NCBI RefSeq assembly: GCF_030410045.1
Contig: NZ_JAUFRA010000004.1
Span: 248,001-312,000, forward strand
DNA length: 64,000 nt
Reading direction: 5' to 3'
Source: Marivivens donghaensis
GTDB taxonomy: Bacteria; Pseudomonadota; Alphaproteobacteria; Rhodobacterales; Rhodobacteraceae
The notes below the pieces were generated by a model. It worked only from the letters and a program-made list of their open reading frames with translations. It was not told the DNA's origin and made no database searches. The translations under genes and the position numbers were made by a program. Below are positions 7,638 to 16,848 of the stretch, in pieces; positions within the stretch are counted from its first letter, which is position 1; each line of letters starts with the position of its first letter.

Positions 7638-9101
7638 TTAGGACTTCAGTTCGAATCCCTTGGCGATCATATCGGTCGGTTTGATCGGATATTCGCCCGA
7701 GAAACACGCGTCGCAGAACTGCGGGCAGGCGTTGTTGCGGCCCTCTACGTGACCCGCTGCGCGGTAAAGACCGTCGAGCGAGATAAACCGCAGACTGTCG
7801 ACACCGAGGTGGTCACGCATTTCGTCTTCGGTCATGGTCGCCGCGATCAGTTTTTCACGCTGCGGGGTGTCCACACCGTAGAAGCACGGCCAGGCGGTGG
7901 GCGGGGAAGCGATGCGGAAGTGCACCTCTGCCGCGCCAGCATCGAGGAGCATATCCTTGATCTTGCGGGTCGTGGTGCCGCGCACAACCGAGTCGTCCAC
8001 AAGGATGATCCGTTTGCCAGCAATCAGCGCACGGTTCACGTTCAGTTTGAGACGCACACCCATGTTACGGATCGCATCGGTGGGCTCAATAAAGGTGCGG
8101 CCCATGTATTGGTTACGGATGATGCCCATGCCGTAGGGAATGCCGCTTTCGTGGCTGAAACCAATCGCGGCAGGGGTGCCCGAATCTGGCACTGGGCAAA
8201 CGAGGTCTGCATCTACAGGTGCTTCACGGGCAAGTTCGACACCGATCTGGCGGCGGGTCTCATAGACCGAACGACCGGAGAGGATCGAGTCAGGACGTGA
8301 GAAGTACACCTGTTCAAAGATACAGAAGCGCGGTTCTTGACGACGGAAGGGAAAGTGGCTCTGCACGCCGTCTTTTGCCGAAATGACGACCATCTCACCC
8401 GGTTCGATTTCACGGACGAATTCGGCGCCGATGATGTCGAGCGCACAGGTTTCAGACGACAGCGCCCAGCCATCACCGATTTTGCCCAAGACCAGCGGAC
8501 GCACGCCCAGCGGGTCACGAACGCCCATCAGTTTGGTGCGGGTCATTGCGACGACTGAAAACGCGCCTTCAGCTTTGCGAAGCGCTTCTTCCATGCGGTC
8601 AGGAATGTTGCGGCCCATCGAACGCGCCATCAGGTGGATGATGCATTCTGAGTCCGACGACGATTGGAAGATCGCACCGCGATCAATCAAGTCGCGGCGA
8701 AGTGCTGCCGCGTTGGTCAGGTTGCCGTTGTGCGCAATCGCAGCACCGCCCATCGAGAATTCGCCAAAGAACGGCTGAACGTCGCGGATCGCGGTCTGAC
8801 CTTTGTTGCCAGCGGTCGAATAACGGACGTGACCGATACCGATATTGCCTGGCAGCGTCTGAAGCAGCTCTGCGCTGGTAAAGTTATCGCGGACATAGCC
8901 CATACGACGTGCAGAGTTAAAACCGTGCTCTGCATCGTGCACCACGATCCCGCCAGCCTCTTGGCCGCGGTGTTGCAGGGCGTGGAGGCCAAGGGCGACA
9001 AAGTTGGCCGCATCGGCAACGCCGACAACGCCGAAAATCCCGCACTCCTCCTTTAGCTTGTCATCGTCAAAGGGGTGGGCGAGGGGCATCGTTCTGGACA
9101 C
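7638..9101 (-). CDS. purF: Amidophosphoribosyltransferase
   Basis: A 487-residue PurF catalysing the first step of purine synthesis (PRPP + Gln to phosphoribosylamine). The N-terminal nucleophile Cys is inside 'EECGIFGVVG' at about residue 20, so the enzyme carries a short propeptide to be removed. This is the Bacillus type and not the enteric MCGI type. A PRPP-binding loop 'IILVDDSVVRGTTTRKI' is near residue 365, and C-terminal cysteines ('CPQFCDACFSGEYP') fit the [4Fe-4S]-bearing subclass. GGAG lies upstream of the GTG at 9101, and an ATG at 9089 is the alternative. It follows cvpA with a 100-base gap containing a stem-loop. Confidence 0.95.
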   Translation of the reverse strand: MSRTMPLAHPFDDDKLKEECGIFGVVGVADAANFVALGLHALQHRGQEAGGIVVHDAEHGFNSARRMGYVRDNFTSAELLQTLPGNIGIGHVRYSTAGNKGQTAIRDVQPFFGEFSMGGAAIAHNGNLTNAAALRRDLIDRGAIFQSSSDSECIIHLMARSMGRNIPDRMEEALRKAEGAFSVVAMTRTKLMGVRDPLGVRPLVLGKIGDGWALSSETCALDIIGAEFVREIEPGEMVVISAKDGVQSHFPFRRQEPRFCIFEQVYFSRPDSILSGRSVYETRRQIGVELAREAPVDADLVCPVPDSGTPAAIGFSHESGIPYGMGIIRNQYMGRTFIEPTDAIRNMGVRLKLNVNRALIAGKRIILVDDSVVRGTTTRKIKDMLLDAGAAEVHFRIASPPTAWPCFYGVDTPQREKLIAATMTEDEMRDHLGVDSLRFISLDGLYRAAGHVEGRNNACPQFCDACFSGEYPIKPTDMIAKGFELKS

Positions 9102-9136
9102 GAGTGTTTGCTCCGAATCCGATATGGGAAGGGTTC

Positions 9137-9161
9137 GCCCCCTGATAAGCGTTCAGGGGGC
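9137..9161. promoter_or_regulatory. Stem-loop in the purF leader
   Basis: A perfect 9-base stem (GCCCCCTGA at 9137-9145, its complement at 9153-9161) with a 7-base loop lies in the 100-base gap between cvpA and purF. No T-run follows on the minus strand, so it is not a standard terminator. It could be an mRNA-processing or stabilising element or a leader control structure. Confidence 0.5.
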
Positions 9162-9201
9162 CAGTGTCACGAAACTATCATACACTTTATGCGACGATAA
9201 T

Positions 9202-9753
9202 TTATTCGCAGGTTCCGAGAAGGTCGTTGTAGTGGCTGGTCAGCCAACCCAAGGCTGCTTCGGGGTCTTGATCTTCGATCTGACCCGTCAGGTTGTTAAA
9301 GATTTTGGCCGAACGGCTGTCATCCACAATCGCCATGCCCTGCGAGGCAAGGATCGTGTTGTACAGAAAGAACGCGACTGCAATCAGGATGATCCCGCGG
9401 ACCACGCCAAAGAGGAACCCGCCCGCCTGATCAAACGCGTCCAAAGCGGTGTTGCGCACCAGCGACGACAAGAGCGGCGTGAAGATCGAGAAAATCGCCA
9501 GAGCGATCGCAAAAACGACGGCAAATCCGACGATGAGTTGCAATTCACAGCTGCTATCGATCAGGCCGCCGATCACCGGAAGGTTGCCGACAAAGACACC
9601 AGCGGGCGAGGCAAAGTTGAAAGCAACAATCGCAGCGGCAATCCAGCCGAGGATCGACAGCGCTTCGCGGACGATGCCACGGCTATAGGCCAAGAGGGCC
9701 GAAACTACGATGACGATGGCAACAATGCCGTCGATAATGGTGAAACCGTCCAT
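9202..9753 (-). CDS. cvpA: CvpA family membrane protein
   Basis: A 183-residue protein with four predicted membrane helices and the family N-terminus 'FTIIDGIVAIVIVVSALLAY'. The glycine-rich 'AGGFLFGVVRGIILIAVAF' segment is near residue 110. CvpA proteins affect colicin export and envelope stress survival in other bacteria, but their molecular role is unclear. It starts 8 bases after radA and precedes purF, a conserved arrangement. Confidence 0.92.
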   Translation of the reverse strand: MDGFTIIDGIVAIVIVVSALLAYSRGIVREALSILGWIAAAIVAFNFASPAGVFVGNLPVIGGLIDSSCELQLIVGFAVVFAIALAIFSIFTPLLSSLVRNTALDAFDQAGGFLFGVVRGIILIAVAFFLYNTILASQGMAIVDDSRSAKIFNNLTGQIEDQDPEAALGWLTSHYNDLLGTCE

Positions 9754-9761
9754 TTTGTCCC

Positions 9762-11138
9762 CTATACCGTCCCGTCTCGCGGGCCGAAAATGTCGTTCAC
9801 GAAGCCAGCGAGGTCCTGCATCTGTTTCAGGTCCATCTCTGGTGCCGCTGCTCTTTTGGATAGGTGCGGCAGAATTGCCGACGTGAAACCAAGTTTTTGC
9901 GCTTCTTTCAACCGATTTTCGGCCTGAACCACCTGTCTGATGCTACCAGAGAGGCTAATCTCGCCAAAGATGACACAGTCTGACGGCAGCGCGGCATCTT
10001 CTCGGGCTGAAATGAGGGCTGCCGCGACCGCGAGATCGGCGGCTGGTTCTGTGATCCGCATTCCGCCCGCGACGTTCAGATAGACATCGAGCCCCGCAAA
10101 AGCGATCCCGCACCGCGATTCCAATACCGCGAGGATCATGCCCAAACGTCCCCCATCCCAGCCGACGACCGACCGACGGGGTTGCGGTGTGGGCGAGGGC
10201 GCAACGAGCGCTTGGATCTCGCAGAGCATGGGGCGCGACCCCTCAACGCCCGCGAAAACAACCGACCCAGGGGTAGGTTTGCCACGCTCGGAGAGGAACA
10301 AAGCGCTGGGGTTCTTCACCTCAACCAGTCCTTTTCCGGTCATTTCGAAAACGCCAATCTCGGACGCGGGACCGAAGCGGTTTTTCACAGCCCGCAAGAT
10401 ACGGAACTGATGGCCGCGCTCGCCTTCGAAATAGAGGACCGTATCGACCATATGTTCGACAACACGCGGACCCGCGAGAGCACCTTCCTTGGTGACGTGC
10501 CCCACGAGGATCGTCGCGATCCCGCTCTTTTTCGAGAAGGTCACAATTTCATGCGCCGAGGCCCGCACCTGACTGACCGACCCCGGTGCGCTGTCGACGG
10601 TATCGGCCCACATGGTTTGGATCGAGTCGATGATCACCAGATCGGGCTGTTCGGCCTCAAGCGTGGTGAGGATATCGCGCAGGTTTGTCTCGGACGCGAG
10701 TTTGACAGGGCTTTTCTCTAGTCCCAAACGCCGTGCGCGCATCTGGACCTGAGCGGCAGATTCCTCGCCCGAGATATATACGACCTTTAAGCCATTACGG
10801 GCAAAACGTGCGGCGGCTTGAAGGAGCAGAGTCGATTTCCCGATCCCCGGATCACCGCCAACCAAAATCGCCGATGCCTTAACCAAACCGCCCCCAAGCA
10901 CACGGTCCAACTCTGCCACGCCTGCCTCAGTGCGGGGCGGTTCGGCCTCTTGGGCGGCAAGATCGGTGAGGGCAATGGTTTGACCACGACGGCCAGAGAG
11001 GCTCTTGCTCCCGTGGCTGGTGGCCAGTGGTTTCTGTTCGCTGATCGTGTTCCACGCACCGCATGCGTCACAACGGCCAGACCATTTTGTGGAACTCGCG
11101 CCGCAATCGGAACAGATGAAGTTGGGTTCTTTTGCCAT
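9762..11138 (-). CDS. radA: DNA repair protein RadA
   Basis: A 458-residue RadA (Sms), a RecA-related branch-migration helicase. It has an N-terminal Cys4 zinc finger (CxxC...CxxC within residues 8-25), Walker A 'GGDPGIGKSTLLLQAA' near residue 90, the RadA-specific KNRFG motif around residue 252, and a Lon-protease-like C-terminal domain. The ATG at 11138 gives the family-standard MAKEPNFICSDCG opening. The longer open frame to 11168 is rejected. It lies between pqiA and cvpA in one minus-strand run. Confidence 0.95.
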   Translation of the reverse strand: MAKEPNFICSDCGASSTKWSGRCDACGAWNTISEQKPLATSHGSKSLSGRRGQTIALTDLAAQEAEPPRTEAGVAELDRVLGGGLVKASAILVGGDPGIGKSTLLLQAAARFARNGLKVVYISGEESAAQVQMRARRLGLEKSPVKLASETNLRDILTTLEAEQPDLVIIDSIQTMWADTVDSAPGSVSQVRASAHEIVTFSKKSGIATILVGHVTKEGALAGPRVVEHMVDTVLYFEGERGHQFRILRAVKNRFGPASEIGVFEMTGKGLVEVKNPSALFLSERGKPTPGSVVFAGVEGSRPMLCEIQALVAPSPTPQPRRSVVGWDGGRLGMILAVLESRCGIAFAGLDVYLNVAGGMRITEPAADLAVAAALISAREDAALPSDCVIFGEISLSGSIRQVVQAENRLKEAQKLGFTSAILPHLSKRAAAPEMDLKQMQDLAGFVNDIFGPRDGTV

Positions 11139-11181
11139 GCTCGCCTTGTCCCTTATTCGACCCGTCACAGCAACGGAAAAG

Positions 11182-11631
11182 TCAGTCTTTGTGCGGGGCG
11201 AGGGCGATCAAAACTGAGGCGATCACACAGCCCGAAAACAGATAGAGCCCCCAAGCGGTTTCCAATCGCCCGACGCCCACGCCTTTGACGATCACCACGT
11301 AAAGCGCCAGCAGAAAAACGTCTGCCATGGCCAGTTTGCCGAGCCACATCAGGACAGGTTTGACGCGGGAGTCGAGCAAACCGAAGTGCACCAGCGCCAT
11401 TCCAATGGTTTTTAGATATGGGGCGAAAATGGCGAGGACGGTCACTAATAGCGCCAGATAGACATCTGTTTCCCAGAGGCTTTGTAGACCCGACACGACC
11501 GAGATTTCATGCGTTCCAAACAGCGGCAAAAGGCCAGCCCGCATCAAAGGCGCAAACCACGCCAGCGGGAATAGAACCAACAGGCACAGGTTGGCGAATT
11601 TGATGAGAAAACTGGAGCGAAAAACTGTCAT
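11182..11631 (-). CDS. Paraquat-inducible protein A (PqiA) family membrane protein
   Basis: A 149-residue single-module PqiA-type protein with about four membrane helices ('LCLLVLFPLAWFAPLM', 'DVYLALLVTVLAIFAPYLK', 'MADVFLLALYVVIVKGVGV', 'WGLYLFSGCVIASVLIAL'). It has roughly one of the two modules of E. coli PqiA and no cysteine motif. The family works with MCE proteins in lipid trafficking between membranes. The ATG at 11631 matches related proteins. A TTG at 11667 would overlap the upstream gene more closely and is less likely. It lies 43 bases ahead of radA. Confidence 0.8.
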   Translation of the reverse strand: MTVFRSSFLIKFANLCLLVLFPLAWFAPLMRAGLLPLFGTHEISVVSGLQSLWETDVYLALLVTVLAIFAPYLKTIGMALVHFGLLDSRVKPVLMWLGKLAMADVFLLALYVVIVKGVGVGRLETAWGLYLFSGCVIASVLIALAPHKD

Positions 11632-11670
11632 ATCCGATGAAGTGGCCAGAGCGCCCCAATTTGGCAAGCG

Positions 11671-12444
11671 TTATTCTGCCGCGGGCTTGGCCGTTATTGG
11701 GACGACATTGGTTTCAGGTTCTTCAATTTCTTCCTGCTCGAACCCATAACCGAGGGTCGGCAGCACGGCCTGAAGTTTATCGTCGAGACGGGCCAACTGG
11801 TTGGCAATCACACTCTCTTCGGTATCGAGTTGCTGTGCCCATTTTTCGATTTCCTGACAGGTGTGCAGGGCCTCGATGATCTGGCGTTGTTGTCGTTCAA
11901 CTTCTTCCTGACGCTGGCGCAGGAAGGTCCGTGCATGGGCGACTTTTTCGTCGGAATAGATATCAGCCAGACCTCTGGACCTCTCGCTCATTTGTGCGGC
12001 GACAGTCAAAATATCGCTCTCCAGATCAGAAAGGTCAGGGTGGTCGCGCATGAATTGGATACGTTCGCGCACGGCATCAAATTCTGACGACAGGGTAAAT
12101 ACGCCCTCACGGTCGGCGGAATGGCAGCGGTGATAGGCGCGTGCAACGTCGTCCATATTGATCCGAAAATTCCGGTGCGACTTCTCCAGCGCCATGATGC
12201 GGCCATTGGCGGGGGCAAAGAACATCATCGAAAAGAAGAACATCGTGACGGCCAGCTGGATATACATGCCAGCGTTTTCGACCTGAATATCGCCGAACGC
12301 CACGGACGCGCTGAGCCAAGGCGCAAGGTCGAAAGCGCACATCACTGTGTAGCCGACCACGAAAGCGGACATTAGAACCAAAAACAGAAATGAAAACGCA
12401 TGAAATGTGCGGACAAATAAGCCCGACGCAGCCGTAAAATTCAT
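11671..12444 (-). CDS. Conserved inner-membrane protein with C-terminal coiled coil
   Basis: A 257-residue protein with two N-terminal membrane helices (about residues 13-38 and 58-80). A cytoplasmic or periplasmic region follows, with a strongly charged helical segment around residues 165-235 ('RQRQEEVERQQRQIIEALH', then 'ESVIANQLARLDDKLQAV') likely to form a coiled coil. I recognise no catalytic motif. Similar proteins in this order are sometimes labelled 'DNA repair protein' by neighbourhood with radA, which the sequence does not support. It heads the pqiA-radA-cvpA-purF run. Confidence 0.7.
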   Translation of the reverse strand: MNFTAASGLFVRTFHAFSFLFLVLMSAFVVGYTVMCAFDLAPWLSASVAFGDIQVENAGMYIQLAVTMFFFSMMFFAPANGRIMALEKSHRNFRINMDDVARAYHRCHSADREGVFTLSSEFDAVRERIQFMRDHPDLSDLESDILTVAAQMSERSRGLADIYSDEKVAHARTFLRQRQEEVERQQRQIIEALHTCQEIEKWAQQLDTEESVIANQLARLDDKLQAVLPTLGYGFEQEEIEEPETNVVPITAKPAAE

Positions 12445-12680
12445 AACTCGGCTTCCCCAAAAACCTCGTTGCTCTATACCTTAAAGGATAGGTTAATTCA
12501 CCCATGTGGGCGAAGGATTTTGTCGAGAAATGGGCAAAATCGATTGGATTGCTGGATAATCACGTTATGGTTGCGTGATTGTTTCCGTTTCTCGCATAGT
12601 TTGCAGCATAGCCGCGAAACACTATTCAATTCAGCGAGAAGCTGTTTCCAAACAGACCGATCATCTGGCGTCCGATTCGA

Positions 12681-13427
12681 TCAGCGCAGGGTTTCGATGG
12701 GACCTGTCGCGCGACCGTGGATGAACTGATCGACATAAGGATCGTTGCTGTGATCAAGATCGGCAATCGGACCTTCCCAGCGGATTTTACCCCGATGTAG
12801 CATCGCGACCCGATCCGAAATTGCCCGAACGCTGGTCATGTCGTGGGTGATGGTGATCGCTGTCGCGCCCATCTCGACGACAATTTCGCGGATCAAATCA
12901 TTGATTACGCCCGACATAATCGGATCGAGGCCCGTGGTTGGTTCGTCGAAAAAGATGATCTCTGGCGAGGCAGCAATCGCCCGCGCAAGGCTGACCCGTT
13001 TTTGCATCCCGCCCGATAGTTCCGCAGGCAAGCGATCCGCAACATCAGGGCCGAGCCCCACGCGGCGAAGTTTTTCGATGGCAATCTCGCGGGCCTCGGA
13101 CTTGGGGCGTTTCAACGCGCCGCGCATCAGGCGGAAAGCAACGTTTTGCCAGACGGGGAGGCTGTCGAACAACGCGCCGCCCTGAAACAACATCCCGAAC
13201 CGTGCGAGAAATGCATCACGCGGTTGGCGGGTGACATCGACGCCGTCGACTTCGATCATGCCGCTGTCTGGTGTCACAAGGCCAAGAACGGATTTGATCA
13301 GGACGGACTTCCCCGTGCCCGATCCGCCGATGACGACCATCGATTGACCCTTGGGCACGTGCAGATCAACGCCACGCAGGACGTCGTTGCTGCCAAAAGA
13401 TTTATGAACGTCAGTGAGCCGGATCAT
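12681..13427 (-). CDS. mlaF: Phospholipid ABC transporter ATP-binding protein MlaF-like
   Basis: A 248-residue ABC ATPase with Walker A 'GGSGTGKSVLIKSVLG' (about residue 34), signature 'LSGGMQKRVSLARAIA', and Walker B 'IIFFDEPTTGLDPIMSG'. The GGMQKR form of the signature is typical of MlaF/MCE-type transporters, which move phospholipids between outer and inner membranes. It overlaps mlaE by 4 bases. No MlaD/MCE gene or mlaC/mlaB follows within the window. Confidence 0.88.
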   Translation of the reverse strand: MIRLTDVHKSFGSNDVLRGVDLHVPKGQSMVVIGGSGTGKSVLIKSVLGLVTPDSGMIEVDGVDVTRQPRDAFLARFGMLFQGGALFDSLPVWQNVAFRLMRGALKRPKSEAREIAIEKLRRVGLGPDVADRLPAELSGGMQKRVSLARAIAASPEIIFFDEPTTGLDPIMSGVINDLIREIVVEMGATAITITHDMTSVRAISDRVAMLHRGKIRWEGPIADLDHSNDPYVDQFIHGRATGPIETLR

Positions 13428-14200
13428 GCGGAAAAGAAGGCCTGTGTGAGAAGGAAGTTCGCAGCGAGGATCAAAATCGCCGCCGCAACAACAGAGGTTT
13501 TCGTGGCGCTGCCCACGCCTTGGGCGCCGCGACCAGAGTTCATACCGTAGTAGCAGCCCATCAAAGCGGCAATGAAACCGAACACGCCACCTTTGATCAA
13601 GGATGAGAAAATGTCCATGAATTCAAGGAAGTCGGCGGTGTTCTTGATATATGTCGAGGCGTTGAACCCCAGCGTTTCGGTGGCGACCAGATAGCCCCCA
13701 AGAATGCCGATAGTATCGCCGATCCCCACCAGAACAGGCATGACGAGTGTCGCAGCCAGAACGCGCGGCAGGGTCAAATACTTCATCGGGTTCGTCGAGA
13801 GCGTAACCAGCGCGTCGATCTGTTCGGTCACCCGCATTGTTGCGATTTCAGCGGCAACGGACGATGTGACCCGCGCGGCGATCATCAGACCAACCAACAC
13901 CGGACCCAATTCGCGGACCATCCCGATGGCAACGATCTGGGGCACGACGGCTTCGGCGCTGAACCGTGCTCCACCTGCGTAAATCTGGAGCGCGAGGGCG
14001 CCGCCTGTGAATAGGGCGGTCAGGCCCACAACGGGAAGGGAATAGAACCCGATCTGGATCAGGGCCGTAGCCAATTCACGCGGATAGAACGGTGGCCGTA
14101 CGAGGTGGCTGATCGTTTCCCCCGCGAACAAAGCCAGCCGACCGACAAAGGCCAAAGCCCCTAGAACAGCACGACCGAGGGCGGCAATCGGATTTTTCAC
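13424..14200 (-). CDS. mlaE: MlaE family ABC transporter permease
   Basis: A 258-residue permease of the MlaE type, with five or so membrane segments and the conserved central sequence 'ELGPVLVGLMIAARVTSSVA' (about residues 98-117) followed by 'MRVTEQIDALVTL'. It is the membrane partner of MlaF in retrograde phospholipid transport. The start overlaps the alr stop by 4 bases (14197-14200) and its stop overlaps mlaF, so all three are likely translationally coupled. Confidence 0.9.
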   Translation of the reverse strand: MKNPIAALGRAVLGALAFVGRLALFAGETISHLVRPPFYPRELATALIQIGFYSLPVVGLTALFTGGALALQIYAGGARFSAEAVVPQIVAIGMVRELGPVLVGLMIAARVTSSVAAEIATMRVTEQIDALVTLSTNPMKYLTLPRVLAATLVMPVLVGIGDTIGILGGYLVATETLGFNASTYIKNTADFLEFMDIFSSLIKGGVFGFIAALMGCYYGMNSGRGAQGVGSATKTSVVAAAILILAANFLLTQAFFSA

Positions 14201-15234
14201 GATAGATAGGTCCGCTTGTAACGGCCCCCCAGCGAGGTCAAGATTTCATACCCGATGGTGCCCGCAATATCGGCAAGGTCATCGACGGTCTGTTGCGGGC
14301 ACAGGAGGCTAAGCGCCTCTGGTGTCTCATCAAGGTCCGTGACATCGACGGTGATCAGGTCCATCGACACGCGCCCGACGATGGGACACGGGATCGAACC
14401 CGCCCATAGCTTTGTGTTCTTATTCGACAGCGACCGCAGGATGCCATCAGCATAACCACCTGACACAGTTGCGATTTTGCTGTCACGGGCGGCTTGCCAA
14501 GAATTGCCGTAACCGACGACTTCGCCTTCGGTCAGGTCGCGGATCTGGATAACAGGCAGGTCGAGTTTGACCACGGGGGACGCATCGGTGAACGGTAGGC
14601 CGCCATACATCCCGATCCCTGGGCGCGTGACGTCAAAATGATAGTCCTTGCCCAGCAGAATACCGCCCGTAGCCGAGAGTGAGCGCGGCACATTCACGCC
14701 GTCCGTCATCTTGCGGAAGGTTTCCAGCTGGTAGGCGTTCATTGGGTGATCTGGTTCATCGGCGCAGGCCAGATGGCTCATGATCAGGGCAGGGGATTGC
14801 GCCATCACGATAGATGCTACGGCAGACCATTCCGACCACTCCATCCCCAGACGGTTCATGCCCGTGTCGAGCTGGACGCCAAAGGCCTTACCTGGGAGAG
14901 ATTCAAACTGGCGTGTCAATTGGTCGAGCGAGTTGATCATCGGGATCAGATCAAGCTGAAGGATCGCGTCGGTGTCGCCGGCCATATGCCCGCCGAACAC
15001 GTGGATCAGCGCATCGAGGCCAACGGCCTGACGGACCTTTGCGCCTTCTTCGACAGAGGCGACAAAGAACCGATTTGCACCTGCAGCCTTGAGCGCGGCG
15101 GCAACGCGGTCGGACGAAAGCCCGTAGCCGTCTGCTTTGACGACTGCGCCCGCTTCGGCGTCAGACATCGCTGCCAAGGCACGCCAGTTCGAAACCAGCG
15201 CATTCAGATCAATATGTAGAAAACCAGTAGCCAT
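14197..15234 (-). CDS. alr: Alanine racemase
   Basis: A 345-residue PLP enzyme making D-alanine for peptidoglycan. The PLP lysine sits in 'AVVKADGYGL' (about residue 32). The conserved C-terminal segment 'GYGNSW...GYADGILR' near residue 240 supplies the second catalytic region. The ATG at 15234 gives 'MATGFLHIDLNALVSNW', the normal Alr opening. The frame stays open to 15369, but that extension overlaps dnaB and is rejected. It lies 43 bases after dnaB, a pairing common in alphaproteobacteria, and is coupled to mlaE. Confidence 0.93.
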   Translation of the reverse strand: MATGFLHIDLNALVSNWRALAAMSDAEAGAVVKADGYGLSSDRVAAALKAAGANRFFVASVEEGAKVRQAVGLDALIHVFGGHMAGDTDAILQLDLIPMINSLDQLTRQFESLPGKAFGVQLDTGMNRLGMEWSEWSAVASIVMAQSPALIMSHLACADEPDHPMNAYQLETFRKMTDGVNVPRSLSATGGILLGKDYHFDVTRPGIGMYGGLPFTDASPVVKLDLPVIQIRDLTEGEVVGYGNSWQAARDSKIATVSGGYADGILRSLSNKNTKLWAGSIPCPIVGRVSMDLITVDVTDLDETPEALSLLCPQQTVDDLADIAGTIGYEILTSLGGRYKRTYLS

Positions 15235-15277
15235 GGGCGTCTTGTGCTGCGCCGTTGCCCGCAGGGCAAGGGAAAAA

Positions 15278-16768
15278 TCAGTAACCGTCCTCTGCGCCTT
15301 GCTGCCAAGGTTTGACGAGGTTGCCAAAGCGGGTGAAGCGACCTTCGAACGACAGGTCAACGGTACCAATCGGACCGTGACGCTGTTTGCCGATGATGAC
15401 CTCGGCTTTGCCGTGCAGACGGTTCATCCGATCCTGCCATTCGGCAAAGTTCGGGCTATCCTCGGACGGTTTTTCACGTTCGACGTAATATTCTTCGCGG
15501 AATACGAACATAACAACGTCGGCGTCCTGCTCGATCGACCCCGATTCACGAAGGTCGGACAGCTGTGGGCGTTTATCGTCGCGGCTCTCGACGGTACGGC
15601 TGAGCTGGGACAGGGCGACCACGGGGATTTGCAGTTCTTTCGCAATCGCCTTGAGGCCCATCGAAATCTCACCGATTTCTTGAACGCGGTTGTCGCCACG
15701 ACCTGTGCCGCGCAGAAGCTGAAGGTAGTCGACGATCAGAACGTCGAGGCCATGCTGGCGTTTCAGGCGACGCGCCCGCGCAGCGACCTGTGAAATCGGC
15801 AGAGCAGGGGTGTCGTCGATGAACAGTGGGCAGCTTTCCAGCGCTTTTGCAGCCTCAACAAATCGACGAAATTCCTGTTCGGTCATGTCACCGCGACGGA
15901 TTTGTTCGGATGGAACCTCGGACGCCTCGGACAAAATACGCGCAGCGAGCTGTTCTGCACTCATCTCGAGACTAAAGAAACCCACAACTCCGCCTTCAAT
16001 CGCGCCCTCTGACCCGTCAGGTTTGCGACCTTTTTTGTAGGCCTTTGCGATGTTGAACGCGACGTTGGTCGCGAGCGAGGTTTTACCCATCGACGGACGA
16101 CCCGCGAGGATCAAAAGGTCGGATGGGTGCAGACCGCCGAGTTTTTTGTCCAGATCAATCAGACCCGTCGAAATGCCCGACAGACCACCATCACGCTGAT
16201 AAGCTGCGTTCGCGGTGTTCAGGGCTTCGGTCACGGCCTTTACGAAAGAGGTAAAGCCGCCCTCGGAGTTGCCCTTTTCCGCCAAGGAATAGAGCGCCTG
16301 TTCTGCCATCACGATTTGTTCGTTGGCCTCTGTGCCGACTTCAACCTTCGTCGCGCGGTCCGCGATGTCTTTGCCGACCTTGATCAACTCGCGGCGCACG
16401 GCGAGGTCATGGATCAACTGCGCATAGTCCCGTGCCGCAAAGGCCGAGATCGCAGAGCCCGCAAGTTTGACGAGGTAGGCAGGGCCGCCCAGTTCCTGCA
16501 GACCAGCATCGTCCTTGAGGTAGGTTTTCAGCGTAACAGGCGAGGCGAGCGCGTTCATCGAAATCCGCGCTTTTGCGGTTTCGAAGATGCGGCGGTGCAC
16601 TGGATCGTAGAAGTGATCTTCGGTGATCACGGCTGCGATTTTGTCAAAGATTTCGTTGTTCGTCAGGATCGCGCCGAGAAGCTGTTGCTCAGCCTCAATC
16701 GAATGCGGGATTGGGTCTTCTGCTGCCGCTTCGACCCCTGTTGCGTTGAATGCTGTAAGTTCGTTCAT
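15278..16768 (-). CDS. dnaB: Replicative DNA helicase DnaB
   Basis: A 496-residue DnaB. The N-terminal helical domain ('PHSIEAEQQLLGAILTNN' near residue 22) is followed by a linker and the RecA-fold helicase with Walker A 'GRPSMGKTSLATNVAF' (about residue 220) and 'LIVDYLQLLRG' Walker B. It loads as a hexamer at forks. The ATG at 16768 is preferred to a TTG at 16783. It is the first gene of dnaB-alr-mlaE-mlaF. Its upstream region holds three DnaA-box-like repeats. Confidence 0.96.
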   Translation of the reverse strand: MNELTAFNATGVEAAAEDPIPHSIEAEQQLLGAILTNNEIFDKIAAVITEDHFYDPVHRRIFETAKARISMNALASPVTLKTYLKDDAGLQELGGPAYLVKLAGSAISAFAARDYAQLIHDLAVRRELIKVGKDIADRATKVEVGTEANEQIVMAEQALYSLAEKGNSEGGFTSFVKAVTEALNTANAAYQRDGGLSGISTGLIDLDKKLGGLHPSDLLILAGRPSMGKTSLATNVAFNIAKAYKKGRKPDGSEGAIEGGVVGFFSLEMSAEQLAARILSEASEVPSEQIRRGDMTEQEFRRFVEAAKALESCPLFIDDTPALPISQVAARARRLKRQHGLDVLIVDYLQLLRGTGRGDNRVQEIGEISMGLKAIAKELQIPVVALSQLSRTVESRDDKRPQLSDLRESGSIEQDADVVMFVFREEYYVEREKPSEDSPNFAEWQDRMNRLHGKAEVIIGKQRHGPIGTVDLSFEGRFTRFGNLVKPWQQGAEDGY

Positions 16769-16848
16769 TTTTATTGCACCCAAACTGCCCTGAAACCTGG
16801 TCCAAGTGTGATAGCCAATTCGGCCGTGAAGGGCAAAATGTATAACCC

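Noticed and set aside
12491..12506. TTAA-N8-TTAA, CtrA-like site
   Set aside because: The CtrA consensus needs a 7-base spacer, and the site is not positioned at a clear promoter.
12469..12729. 86-codon open frame in the gap before mlaF
   Set aside because: No ribosome-binding site, no motif, and it runs antisense into the end of mlaF. The 236-base gap otherwise shows nothing I can name.
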